Assembly (NCBI RefSeq): GCF_000622145.1
Contig: NZ_KK211403.1
Span: 173,604-237,603 of the forward strand
Source of the DNA: Paracoccus yeei ATCC BAA-599
GTDB lineage: Bacteria > Pseudomonadota > Alphaproteobacteria > Rhodobacterales > Rhodobacteraceae
Length of the DNA stretch: 64,000 bases
Direction of reading: 5' to 3'
Shown: positions 53,695-62,242 of the stretch, in pieces
Position numbering within the stretch: position 1 is the stretch's first letter
Layout of the letters: the number at the start of each line of letters is the position of its first letter
The notes under the pieces: model-generated
Seen by the model: the letters and a program-made list of their open reading frames with translations, nothing else
Told to the model about the DNA's origin: nothing
The model's database searches: none
Program-made: the position numbers and the translations under genes

Positions 53695-55064
53695 GGGATC
53701 CGCTGGTCGCACGGTCGAACAAGATCCTGCGCGCCTGCCTCCATTGCGGTTTCTGCACCGCGACCTGTCCGACCTATCAGGTCCTGGGCGATGAACTCGA
53801 CAGCCCGCGCGGGCGGATCTACCTGATCAAGGACATGCTGGAAAACGGCCGGGCGGCGGATGAAAAGACCGTCAAGCACCTGGACCGCTGCCTGTCCTGC
53901 CTGTCGTGCATGACGACCTGCCCCTCGGGCGTCGATTACATGCACCTGATCGACCATGCCCGCATCCATGTCGAACGGACCTATCGCCGCCCCTGGCGCG
54001 ACCGCGCGCTGCGCTGGATGCTGGCGCGCGTGCTGCCCCATCAGGGCCGCTTCCGGCTGGCGCTGTGGGGGGCGCGGATCGCGCGGCCCTTCGCGCGGCT
54101 GATGCCCGACGCCCGGCTTCGGGCGATGCTGGACATGGCGCCCGCGCGCATCCCGCCCGCCAGCCCCAATGACCGCGGGCAGGTCCTTGCCCCGACCGGC
54201 CCGCGCCGGGCCCGGATCGCGCTGATGCCGGGCTGCGCGCAACGGGCGCTGAACACGGACATCAACGACGCGACCATCCGCCTGCTGCGCCGCGCAGGCT
54301 GCGAGGTGGTGATCCCCCGGAACTTCGGCTGCTGCGGCGCGCTGACCCACCACATGGGCCGCGAAGAGGACGCGCTCCACGCCGCCCGCGCCACGATCCG
54401 CGGCTTTCTGGACGCCGATGCCCAAGCGCCGCTCGACGCCATTGTCATCAACACCTCGGGCTGCGGCACCACGATCAAGGATTACGGCAAGATCTTCGCG
54501 GGCGACCCGATGCAGGCCCAGGCCGAACGCGTGGCGCGCCTGGCCCGCGACGTGACCGAGTTCCTCGAGGCGCATGGCCTGCCGCAGGCCCGCGACCCCG
54601 GCCCCCTGGGCGACGAGGAGCCGCATTTCCCCGACCGCGATCCCGCCGCCGCGCCCGCCGACGCCGCGGCCCCCGGCCTGCCGCACCTGACCCGGCGCGG
54701 CCAGGGCATGCGCGTCGCCTATCACTCCGCCTGTTCGCTGCAGCATGGGCAACAGATCCGCTCCGCCCCCAAGACGCTGCTCGCGGCGGCCGGCTTCCAG
54801 GTCGTCGAACCGGAAAACCCGCATCTCTGCTGCGGCTCGGCCGGAACCTACAACCTGCTTCAGCCGGACCTGTCGGGCGAACTCAAGCGCCGCAAGGTCG
54901 CCACGCTCGAGGCGACAGGGCCGCAGGTGATCGCGGCGGGCAACATCGGCTGCATGATGCAGATCGGCTCGGGCACCGGGGTGCCGGTGGTCCATACGGC
55001 CGAACTGCTGGACTGGGCGACGGGCGGCCCGTGCCCGCGCGCCCTGGCTTCGGCGGGGCGCTGA
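53664..55064 (+). CDS. glcF: glycolate oxidase iron-sulfur subunit GlcF
   Basis: 466 residues from ATG 53664, which lies 31 bases inside glcE. Two 4Fe-4S ferredoxin motifs are near the start (CLHCGFCTATCPTYQ and CLSCLSCMTTCPSGVDY), then two CCG domains (RNFGCCGALTHHMG and HLCCGSAGTYNLLQP). It passes electrons from the flavin subunits to the quinone pool. About 40 extra residues rich in Asp/Pro/Ala (DPGPLGDEEPHFPDRDPAAAPADAAAPG) sit between the CCG domains. Half a family A repeat follows the stop. Confidence 0.95.
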   Translation: MQTHFTDEQLRDPLVARSNKILRACLHCGFCTATCPTYQVLGDELDSPRGRIYLIKDMLENGRAADEKTVKHLDRCLSCLSCMTTCPSGVDYMHLIDHARIHVERTYRRPWRDRALRWMLARVLPHQGRFRLALWGARIARPFARLMPDARLRAMLDMAPARIPPASPNDRGQVLAPTGPRRARIALMPGCAQRALNTDINDATIRLLRRAGCEVVIPRNFGCCGALTHHMGREEDALHAARATIRGFLDADAQAPLDAIVINTSGCGTTIKDYGKIFAGDPMQAQAERVARLARDVTEFLEAHGLPQARDPGPLGDEEPHFPDRDPAAAPADAAAPGLPHLTRRGQGMRVAYHSACSLQHGQQIRSAPKTLLAAAGFQVVEPENPHLCCGSAGTYNLLQPDLSGELKRRKVATLEATGPQVIAAGNIGCMMQIGSGTGVPVVHTAELLDWATGGPCPRALASAGR

Positions 55065-55073
55065 GCCTTCGGG

Positions 55074-55096
55074 CTTTCACCGTTTTCCAAATACCC
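55074..55096. repeat. dispersed palindromic repeat, family A, single arm
   Basis: Only the right arm (CTTTCACCGTTTTCCAAATA, then CCC) is present, 9 bases beyond the glcF stop. No left arm precedes it; the glcF coding end occupies that place. This half copy cannot form the hairpin of the other three. Confidence 0.7.
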
Positions 55097-55129
55097 ATGC
55101 GGCCTCGGCCACAGGCGGGGCGGCGGGAT

Positions 55130-55158
55130 CTTGACAGGCAGCGCCGCCATTCCCATCT
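55130..55158 (+). promoter_or_regulatory. sigma-32 (RpoH)-type promoter of the hsp20 gene
   Basis: CTTGACA (-35, 55130-55136) and CCCATCT (-10, 55152-55158) are 15 bases apart. This fits the heat-shock consensus CTTGAAA-N13-17-CCCCATNT closely. Expected transcript start near 55165, which leaves a leader of about 85 bases before the ATG. Confidence 0.65.
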
Positions 55159-55251
55159 GGTTTTTCGTCGGAAGGCCCAAGGGCGCCGACGACCTGCCCG
55201 CCCGCATCAATGGGGGGCAAGCCTTTGTATCGCTTGGAAGAGGATGCGAAC

Positions 55252-55698
55252 ATGCGTAATTTCGACCTGACCCCGCTCTACCGTGCCTCGATCGGCTTCG
55301 ACCGCATGGCCGATGTGATGGACCGCGCGCTTTCCGCCGACGTGGCCAGCTACCCGCCCTACAACATCGAAAAGACCGGCGAGGATGCCTATCGCATCTC
55401 GATCGCCGTGGCCGGCTTCGGTGGCGAGGACCTGTCCGTCGAAGTCAAGGACGGCGCGGTGATCGTCTCGGGCAAGAAGACGGCCGAGGACGAGGGCCGG
55501 ACCTTCCTGCACCGCGGTATCGCGACCCGCGCCTTCGAGCGCCGCTTCACCCTGGCCGATCACGTCCGCGTCCAAGGCGCGAGCCATGAAGACGGGATGC
55601 TGAACATCGACCTGGTGCGCGAGATCCCCGAGGCGCTGAAGCCCCGCCGGATCGAGATCGCCAAGCAGGTGAAGGCCGTCGAAAAGCTGGACGCCTGA
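55252..55698 (+). CDS. small heat shock protein Hsp20 (IbpA-like)
   Basis: 148 residues. Alpha-crystallin domain: YPPYNIEKTGEDAYRISIAVAGFGGEDLSVEVKDGAVIVSG..., RGIATRAFERRFTLADHVRVQGASHEDGMLNIDLVREIPEALKPRRIEI, the last block holding the I-x-I-like tail. It holds unfolding proteins as large oligomers until ATP-dependent chaperones act. ATG 55252 (MRNFDLTPLYR) is the family start; the frame opens 14 codons earlier. A heat-shock-type promoter lies upstream. Confidence 0.93.
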   Translation: MRNFDLTPLYRASIGFDRMADVMDRALSADVASYPPYNIEKTGEDAYRISIAVAGFGGEDLSVEVKDGAVIVSGKKTAEDEGRTFLHRGIATRAFERRFTLADHVRVQGASHEDGMLNIDLVREIPEALKPRRIEIAKQVKAVEKLDA

Positions 55699-55731
55699 CG
55701 GCGGCGCAGGACCGGGGCTCTGCCCCGGACC

Positions 55732-55755
55732 CCGGGATATTTCGGCAAGAAAGAA
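55732..55755. repeat. dispersed intergenic repeat, family B, copy 3
   Basis: CCGGGATATTTCGGCAAGAA followed by AGAA, between convergent hsp20 and recR. A GC inverted repeat (CCGGGGC..GCCCCGG, 55712-55727) precedes it and could form a terminator. Confidence 0.7.
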
Positions 55756-55792
55756 CCAGGGGCGTGGCCGACCGGCCGCGCCTTTGTTCGCA

Positions 55793-56392
55793 TCAGAACC
55801 GGCGACGCGCGCGCAGGGCGGCGGTGATGGTGCCGTCGTCGAGATAGTCGAGTTCGCCCCCGATGGGCACGCCCTGGGCCAGGCCGGTGACGGCGACGCC
55901 GCTGGGCTCGAGCGCCTCGGCGATGTAATGCGCGGTCGTCTGCCCCTCGACCGTGGCCGAAAGGGCAAGGATCACCTCGGTGATGTTTTCCTCGGCGATG
56001 CGCTCGATCAGTTGCGGGATGCGCAGGTCCTCGGGGCCGACCTCGTCGAGGGCCGAGAGGCTGCCCCCCAGGACGTGGTAGCGGCCGCGAAAGGCGCGGC
56101 CCCGCTCCATCGCCCAGAGGTCGGCCACATCCGTCACGACGCAGATCTCGCCGGTGGCGCGGCCTGGGTCCTCGCAGATCGGGCAGATGTCGGATTGCGT
56201 GACATTGCCGCAGACCAGGCATTCGCGGGCGTTTTCGGCGACGCTGGCCATCAGGCTGGCCAGTTGCGCCATCTGGCCCGCGCGCTTGCGGACCAGCTGC
56301 AGGACGATCCGGCGCGCCGAACGGGGCCCGAGGCCCGGCAGGCGCGCCATAGCGGCGATCAGGGTCGCGATCTCGTCGCCGCCCGAGCTCAT
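55793..56392 (-). CDS. recR: recombination mediator RecR
   Basis: 199 residues. It loads RecA with RecF/RecO in gap repair. N-terminal HhH (LPGLGPRSARRIVLQL), zinc finger with Cys58, Cys61, Cys70 and Cys73, Toprim domain starting ICVVTDVADLWAMER, and GVPIGGELDYLDDGT (Walker B-like end) are all in place. It begins immediately after the ybaB stop; dnaX-ybaB-recR is a conserved operon. Confidence 0.96.
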   Translation of the reverse strand: MSSGGDEIATLIAAMARLPGLGPRSARRIVLQLVRKRAGQMAQLASLMASVAENARECLVCGNVTQSDICPICEDPGRATGEICVVTDVADLWAMERGRAFRGRYHVLGGSLSALDEVGPEDLRIPQLIERIAEENITEVILALSATVEGQTTAHYIAEALEPSGVAVTGLAQGVPIGGELDYLDDGTITAALRARRRF

Positions 56393-56737
56393 TCAGAACG
56401 GCATCTTCATGTCGGCGGGAAGGCCCAGTTCGCGGGTCAGGCGGGCCATTTCCTCGGCCGCCTTACCTTCGGCGCGGCGCTGCGCATCCTTGATCGCGGC
56501 CAGGATCAGGTCCTCGACCACCTCCTTGTCCTGCTCGCGAAAGATTGACGGGTCGATGTCCAGCGCGGTCAATTCGCCCTTGGCCGTGGCCGTGGCCTTG
56601 ACCAGGCCCGCGCCGGCCTCGCCGGTGACGGTCAGGCGCGTCAGCCCCTCCTGCATCTCGGCCATCCTGGTCTGCATCTGCTGGGCGGCCTCCATCATCT
56701 TCGACAGATCGCCCATGTCGCCCAATCCCTTGAACAT
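56393..56737 (-). CDS. YbaB/EbfC family nucleoid-associated protein
   Basis: 114 residues. A dimeric tweezer-like DNA-binding protein: LSKMMEAAQQMQTRMAEMQEGLTRLTVTGEAGAGLVKATATAKGELTALDIDPSIF, then EDLILAAIKDAQRRAEGKAAEEMA. It lies between dnaX (3 bases) and recR (0 bases). Confidence 0.93.
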   Translation of the reverse strand: MFKGLGDMGDLSKMMEAAQQMQTRMAEMQEGLTRLTVTGEAGAGLVKATATAKGELTALDIDPSIFREQDKEVVEDLILAAIKDAQRRAEGKAAEEMARLTRELGLPADMKMPF

Positions 56738-56740
56738 CGC

Positions 56741-58510
56741 CTATTCCTCGTCCTCGAAGGGGTCCCATTCCTCGACCTCGGCCACCGGGCCTTCGGTCAG
56801 CTCATGGGGGGATGTATCCTCGCCCACGGGCTTTTCAACCGCGACCGGGACCGGAGCCGGGCGGATTTTCGTGATCCTGGCGCCCGGGAAGGCGGCAAAG
56901 ATCGCCTGCACGGTCGGGTTCTCCATCGCCCGCGCCCGCGCCTCGGCCTCGCGCGCGGCGCGCTGCTCGCTGATCGTGGGCGCGCCCGGCTCCGAGACGA
57001 CGACCACGGCCCAGCGCTGCCCGCCGGTCCAGCCGCGCAGCCGTTCGGCCAGCCGCTGGGCAAAGTCGCGCGGCGCGGTCTCGGTCGGGTTGAACTCGAT
57101 CCGGCCGGGGGCATAGCGCACAAGCCGCAGGTGATCCTCGACATCCAGCAGCAGCTTCATGTCGCGCATGCGGCGGATCAGGGCGATCACCGCCTCGAAG
57201 TCGGGAGAATCCGCCAGCGCATCGGGCGAGACCGCGATGGCCGCAGCAGCGCCGTCGGGCCGGACCGCCACGGGGGCGCGGGGCGCCGCGGCGCGCGGGG
57301 CATCGCTGCGGGTCGCAGGCGCGGCCGAGCGGTTGAACTCGCCCGCCGCCGCGCTGGCCTGGACCTTGCGGATCAGCGCCTCGGGGTCGGGCAGGTCGGC
57401 CACATGCGTCAGCCGGATGATCGCCATCTCGGCGGCCATCATCGCATTCGGGGCCTGGCCCACCTCCTCCAGCGCCTTCAGCAGCATCTGCCACAGCCGG
57501 GTCAGGGCGCGCATCGGCAGCTTCTCGGCCATCGCCGCGCCCCGCGCGCGTTCGTCGGGGCCGACGGTCGGGTCCTCGATCGCCTCGGGGGTGATCTTGA
57601 CGATGGAAACCCAATGCGTGATCTCGGCCAGGTCGCGCAGCACCGCCATCGGGTCGGCCCCGTCGGCATATTGCGCCTGGAGTTCCGCCAGCGCCTCGGC
57701 CGCCGCGCCGCGCAGGATCATGTCGAACAGATCCAGCACCCGGCCGCGATCCGCCAGCCCCAGCATGGCGCGGACCTGGGGCGCCGTCGTCTCGCCCGCG
57801 CCGTGGCTGATCGCCTGGTCCAAGAGGCTGGTCGCGTCGCGCGCGCTGCCCTCGGCCGCGCGGGTGATCAGCGCCAGCGCATCGTCGGTGATCTGGGCGC
57901 TTTCGCGGCTGGCGATGCGGCGCAGCAGGTCGATCATCACCTCGGGCTCGATCCGGCGCAGGTCGAAGCGCTGGCAGCGCGACAGCACCGTGACCGGCAC
58001 CTTGCGGATTTCCGTGGTGGCAAAGATGAACTTCACATGCGGCGGCGGCTCCTCCAGCGTCTTCAGCAGCGCGTTGAAGGCGCTGGTCGACAGCATGTGG
58101 ACTTCGTCGATGATATAGATCTTGTAGCGCGCCGAGGCCGCCCGATAGTGAACCGATTCAATGATCTCGCGGATGTCGTTCACGCCGGTGCGCGATGCGG
58201 CGTCCATCTCCATCACGTCGACGTGGCGGCCTTCGCTGATCGCCACGCAATGCTCGCAGACCCCGCAGGGCTCGGTCGTGGGGCCGCCCTGGCCGTCGGG
58301 GCCGACGCAGTTCAGGCCCTTGGCGATGATGCGCGCCGTGGTGGTCTTTCCGGTGCCCCGGATGCCGGTCATGATGAAGGCCTGCGCGATCCGGTCGGCC
58401 GCGAAGGCGTTCTTCAGCGTGCGCACCATCGCGTCCTGGCCGACCAGGTCGGCAAAGGTCTCGGGCCGGTATTTCCGCGCCAGGACTTGATAGGTGTGTT
58501 CTTCGCTCAT
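56741..58510 (-). CDS. dnaX: DNA polymerase III subunit tau/gamma
   Basis: 589 residues. Clamp-loader ATPase: Walker A GIRGTGKTT near 49-57, zinc site with CGVCEHC, Walker B/DEVH in YIIDEVHML, sensor region SRCQRFDLRR. From about residue 370 comes the variable tau part, an Ala/Arg/Pro linker and a C-terminal region (about 440-530) that would bind the polymerase. No poly-A slippery stretch of the E. coli type is visible, so a frameshifted gamma form is not expected. First gene of dnaX-ybaB-recR. Confidence 0.95.
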   Translation of the reverse strand: MSEEHTYQVLARKYRPETFADLVGQDAMVRTLKNAFAADRIAQAFIMTGIRGTGKTTTARIIAKGLNCVGPDGQGGPTTEPCGVCEHCVAISEGRHVDVMEMDAASRTGVNDIREIIESVHYRAASARYKIYIIDEVHMLSTSAFNALLKTLEEPPPHVKFIFATTEIRKVPVTVLSRCQRFDLRRIEPEVMIDLLRRIASRESAQITDDALALITRAAEGSARDATSLLDQAISHGAGETTAPQVRAMLGLADRGRVLDLFDMILRGAAAEALAELQAQYADGADPMAVLRDLAEITHWVSIVKITPEAIEDPTVGPDERARGAAMAEKLPMRALTRLWQMLLKALEEVGQAPNAMMAAEMAIIRLTHVADLPDPEALIRKVQASAAAGEFNRSAAPATRSDAPRAAAPRAPVAVRPDGAAAAIAVSPDALADSPDFEAVIALIRRMRDMKLLLDVEDHLRLVRYAPGRIEFNPTETAPRDFAQRLAERLRGWTGGQRWAVVVVSEPGAPTISEQRAAREAEARARAMENPTVQAIFAAFPGARITKIRPAPVPVAVEKPVGEDTSPHELTEGPVAEVEEWDPFEDEE

Positions 58511-58631
58511 CCGTCGGCCTTTCGTGACGGCGCAGCTTAGCCGGGCGGCGCGGGGGCGGCAACCGGGCCCGCGCGGTCACGAAAGGGTGAACGGTGCGGC
58601 ACCGGGGCCCGCGCGGCCCCATATCCCGTCG

Positions 58632-59597
58632 ATGAAACGCCGATCCCTGATCCTTGCGGCGCTGCCGCTGCTCGCCACCCCGCGCCTGGCCCGGTCCGGC
58701 CCGCCGGTCCTGCCGGACGCGGCCGAGTTTCCGCAACTCCGCGCCATCGCCCTGTGGCGGGACGGGCGCGAGATCGCGGCCCGGGGCTATGGCGGCTTCG
58801 ACCCGGACCGGCCCACGAACATCAAGTCGGCGTCGAAATCCATCGTCTCGGCCCTGGCCGGCATCGCCATCGCCAGGGGAGTCTTCAGCGGCCCGGATCA
58901 AGGCGTCGCCGCGCTGCTGCGCGCGGACCTGCCGCCCGATCCCGACCCGCGCATGGCGCGGCTGACGCTGGGCCACCTGCTGTCCATGCAGGCGGGGCTG
59001 GAACGCCAGTCGGGCCCGAACTATGGCGCCTGGGTCGCCAGCCGCAACTGGGTCCGGGCGGCGCTGGCCGCGCCCTTCGTCGCCGATCCGGGGGCGGGGA
59101 TGCTCTATTCCACCGCCTCGACGCATCTGGTCTCGGCCATGCTGACGCGGGCCTCGGGGCGCTCGACGCTGCAACTGGCGCGGGACTGGCTGGACATTCC
59201 CGGCTTTCGCATCACCGCCTGGGACCGCGACCCGCAGGGCATCTATCTGGGCGGCAACCAGATGGCCATGTCGACGCGCAGCCTGCTGGCCTTCGGCGCG
59301 GCCTATGCGGCGGGCGGGCAGGGCGTCATCCCCCCCGACTGGATCGCGCAAAGCTGGCAGCCGCGCACGCGGTCCATCTTCAATGGCGAGCAATACGGCT
59401 ATGGCTGGTTCATCAGCCGCATCGGCGGGCGGCCGGTGCGCTATGGCTGGGGCTATGGCGGGCAGATGATCTATGTCTTTCCGGGGTCTGCGCCAGTCGC
59501 CATCGCCATGACCTCGGACCCCGACCAGCCCTCGGCGCGCACGGGCTATCGCACGCAGCTGCATGCGCTGGCGGGGCGGCTGGTCGCGGCGCTGTAA
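58632..59597 (+). CDS. serine hydrolase of the beta-lactamase/class C PBP fold
   Basis: 321 residues with a signal peptide (MKRRSLILAALPLLATPRLARS). The catalytic SxxK is Ser66-Ala-Ser-Lys69 (TNIKSASKSIVSALAG). The second motif is YST (GMLYSTASTHLV, usual YxN), and YGWGYGGQMIYVFP replaces the KTG region. This pattern fits esterase or peptidase members better than true beta-lactamases. Periplasmic; substrate unknown. ATG 58632 is the first in frame with a signal peptide. It precedes the ABC-F gene by 43 bases. Confidence 0.85.
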   Translation: MKRRSLILAALPLLATPRLARSGPPVLPDAAEFPQLRAIALWRDGREIAARGYGGFDPDRPTNIKSASKSIVSALAGIAIARGVFSGPDQGVAALLRADLPPDPDPRMARLTLGHLLSMQAGLERQSGPNYGAWVASRNWVRAALAAPFVADPGAGMLYSTASTHLVSAMLTRASGRSTLQLARDWLDIPGFRITAWDRDPQGIYLGGNQMAMSTRSLLAFGAAYAAGGQGVIPPDWIAQSWQPRTRSIFNGEQYGYGWFISRIGGRPVRYGWGYGGQMIYVFPGSAPVAIAMTSDPDQPSARTGYRTQLHALAGRLVAAL

Positions 59598-59640
59598 GCC
59601 CCCGTTGACCCTGCGCGCGGGCCAGCCTATCTGGCAGACC

Positions 59641-61452
59641 ATGGCACGCGCACCCCTTTTGCAACTCACCGACATCTCGCTGACCTTCGGCGGCAATCCC
59701 GTGTTCGACGGGCTGAACCTGACCGTGCAGGGCGGCGACCGCGTCGCGCTGGTGGGCCGCAACGGCTCGGGGAAATCCACGCTGATGAAGGTCATGGCCG
59801 GGCTGGTCGAACCCGACCAGGGCCAGGTCATCACCCCCGCCGGCATCCATGTCGGCTATATGGAACAGGACCCTGACCTGACGGGCTTCGCCACCCTGGG
59901 CGATTTCGCCCGCGCATCCCTGGGCGACGCCGAAGGCTACCGCGTCGAGATGGCGGCCGAGGGGCTGAAGTTCGACCCCGACCGCGCCGTGGCCACCGCC
60001 TCGGGCGGGGAACGCCGCCGCGCCGCACTGGCCCGCCTGTTGGCCGAGGCGCCCGAGCTGATGCTGCTGGACGAGCCGACGAACCACCTGGACATCGAGG
60101 CCATCGGCTGGCTGGAAGAACAGCTTTCCACCACCCGCGCGGCCTTCGTGCTGATCTCGCACGACCGCGCCTTCCTGCGCGCGCTGACGCGGGCGACGCT
60201 GTGGATCGACCGGGGCGAGGTGCGCCGGCAGGACCGCGGCTTCGAACATTTCGAGGACTGGCGCGAGACCCTGTGGGCGGCCGAGGACGAGGCCCGCCAC
60301 AAGCTGGACCGCAAGATCAAGGCCGAGGCCCGCTGGGCGGTCGAAGGCATTTCGGCGCGCCGCAAACGCAACCAGGGCCGCGTGCGGGCGCTCGCTGCGC
60401 TGCGCGAGGAACGCGCGGGCCAGATCCGCCGCCAGGGCACCGCCGCGATGGAACTGGACGCGGGCCAGCAGTCGGGCAAGCGCGTGATCGACGCCAAGGG
60501 GATCAGCAAGGCCTTTGGCGACCGGCTGATCCTGCGGCCCTTCGACCTGCGCGTGCTGCGCGGCGACCGCGTCGCCTTCGTCGGCCCGAACGGCGCGGGA
60601 AAAACCACGCTGATCAAGATGCTGACCGGCGAAATCGCGCCCGACACGGGCGAGGTGAAGCACGGCACGAACCTCGACATCGCGGTCTTCGACCAGGCCC
60701 GCAGCGCCATCGACGAAACCGTCAGCCTGTGGGACGCGATGGTTGGCGACCCCGAGATGCGCGTCTCGGGCCGGGCCGATCAGGTGATGGTGCGGGGCAA
60801 TCCGCGCCATGTCGTGGCCTATCTCAAGGACTTCCTCTTCGACGAGGCGCAGGCCCGCGCGCCGGTGGGCAGCCTGTCGGGCGGCGAAAAGGCCCGGCTG
60901 CTTCTGGCGCGGATCATGGCGCGGCCCTCGAACCTGCTGGTCCTGGACGAGCCGACGAACGATCTGGACGTGGAAACCCTGGACCTGCTCCAGGATATCC
61001 TGGGCGATTACGACGGCACCGTGCTGCTGGTCAGCCACGACCGCGACTTCATCGACCGGGTGGCGACCACCACCGTGGCGATGGAGGGCGACGGGCGCGC
61101 CACGATCTATCCCGGCGGCTGGTCGGATTACCGCCGCCAGCGCCCCGAGGTGCTGGCCGAGGAACCCGCGCCCGCGTCGCGCGGCGTGGCCCCGAGGCCG
61201 GGGCCCAAGGAGGCGGCACCCGAGCGCGCCGGCCTCAGCTTTTCCGAACGCAAGCGGCTCGAGGCGTTGCCCGCCGTCATGGAGCGGCTGGAGGCCGAGA
61301 TCGGCAAGCTGACCGCGTTCCTGGCCCAGCCCGACCTGTTCCAGACCGCCCCCGCCAAGTTCCAGAAGGCGAGCGAGGGCCTGGCCGAGCGCCAGGCCGC
61401 CCTTGCCGCCGCCGAAGAGGAATGGCTGGACCTGGCCGAACGCGACGGCTGA
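59641..61452 (+). CDS. ABC-F family ATPase, Uup type
   Basis: 603 residues, two fused ATPase domains without membrane part. Walker A GRNGSGKS at 39-46 and GPNGAGKT in the second half; signatures SGGERRRAALARLL and LSGGEKARLLLARI; Walker B LLDEPTNHLD and VLDEPTNDLD. The linker WAVEGISARRKRNQGRVRAL and the C-terminal coiled-coil (FSERKRLEALPAVMERLEAEIGKL) match Uup. Such proteins act at the ribosome E site or on branched DNA intermediates. ATG 59641 is chosen by similarity; the open frame begins 26 codons earlier. Confidence 0.93.
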   Translation: MARAPLLQLTDISLTFGGNPVFDGLNLTVQGGDRVALVGRNGSGKSTLMKVMAGLVEPDQGQVITPAGIHVGYMEQDPDLTGFATLGDFARASLGDAEGYRVEMAAEGLKFDPDRAVATASGGERRRAALARLLAEAPELMLLDEPTNHLDIEAIGWLEEQLSTTRAAFVLISHDRAFLRALTRATLWIDRGEVRRQDRGFEHFEDWRETLWAAEDEARHKLDRKIKAEARWAVEGISARRKRNQGRVRALAALREERAGQIRRQGTAAMELDAGQQSGKRVIDAKGISKAFGDRLILRPFDLRVLRGDRVAFVGPNGAGKTTLIKMLTGEIAPDTGEVKHGTNLDIAVFDQARSAIDETVSLWDAMVGDPEMRVSGRADQVMVRGNPRHVVAYLKDFLFDEAQARAPVGSLSGGEKARLLLARIMARPSNLLVLDEPTNDLDVETLDLLQDILGDYDGTVLLVSHDRDFIDRVATTTVAMEGDGRATIYPGGWSDYRRQRPEVLAEEPAPASRGVAPRPGPKEAAPERAGLSFSERKRLEALPAVMERLEAEIGKLTAFLAQPDLFQTAPAKFQKASEGLAERQAALAAAEEEWLDLAERDG

Positions 61453-62242
61453 ACCCGGCCCTTGCCGTCATACCGCCTGTGTACGCCCGGTGTACGCCCG
61501 GTGCACGGCTGTCACAGCGAAAACCCCAGCAAACGCCGGGCTTTCCGTTCCCCGCCCTCGCGCCCGGCATCCGCGCAACGCACGCCGCCGTTGCGCGGCC
61601 CTTCCCTCATGCCGAGCCTCGAACCCGAGGCCCGCGCCCGAGAGGGCACCGCGCGCGCCGGCGCCCTCACCGACCAAGCCGCCCGCACCCGAAAGGGCGT
61701 CATGCACGCTGGCGCAGGACCCTGTCCTCCGCCCGACCCACGCGCGCGAGGGGGCATGTGGCCGACGATGGCAAGGCGGTGGATCGTCATGCCCAAGCCC
61801 GCGCCCGCGTGGGGCATGGCGGGATGGCAGGCGTAGGCCGGGGCGGCATGCACCGCCGTTTCGGATGTTATCGCTTCCCGTTGCAGTAACACGGCCGGAT
61901 GAGTCGAAAAGACCCTTTTCAGCACCCCGGCACGCGGGCGATTTTCAGCCCCGCAGCACGTTCCCGCACCGGAAATGCCTGATTTTCAAGGAAGAAGTAA
62001 ACTGACTGGGGCGGTAGGATCCCCAGCCAAGAACCTGAAATTACATTTAGAATCAACCGTTTATCTGCACGCCGCGCGCTCGCTGACCAGAAGCATGATG
62101 ACTGCATGTAGCAAGCATTGGGTCTAATTGTCGATCCCTTGTTTTTGCGTCAAACTGTTATGCCGCGTGCTGTTCACTCTGGAGCCGAGTCGCGGTCAAA
62201 AGCGGGTAGCAACGGATAGAGCGCCACATCTCATGGGATTGT
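61453..62242. other. gene-poor boundary region
   Basis: About 790 bases without a gene I can support. The first 400 bases are GC-rich with short overlapping frames on both strands, low-complexity translations (Arg/Ala/Pro) and no family resemblance. A tandem repeat of 11 bases stands at 61479-61511. From about 61880 GC falls and stop codons become frequent in all frames. This is where the core chromosome passes into the accessory segment. Confidence 0.7.
61479..61511. repeat. tandem repeat, 11-base unit
   Basis: GTGTACGCCCG occurs twice head to tail (61479-61489, 61490-61500), followed by a third degenerate unit GTGCACGGCTG. It lies 27 bases after the ABC-F stop. No function is evident. Confidence 0.6.

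Noticed and set aside
58632..59597. Beta-lactamase conferring antibiotic resistance
   Set aside because: The SxxK is present but YxN is YST and no KTG follows; the fold includes many esterases and peptidases, so no resistance call is justified.
61512..61925. 137-codon minus-strand frame and other frames after the ABC-F gene
   Set aside because: Low-complexity Arg/Ala/Gly translation, overlapping frames on both strands, no ribosome site; treated as non-coding.
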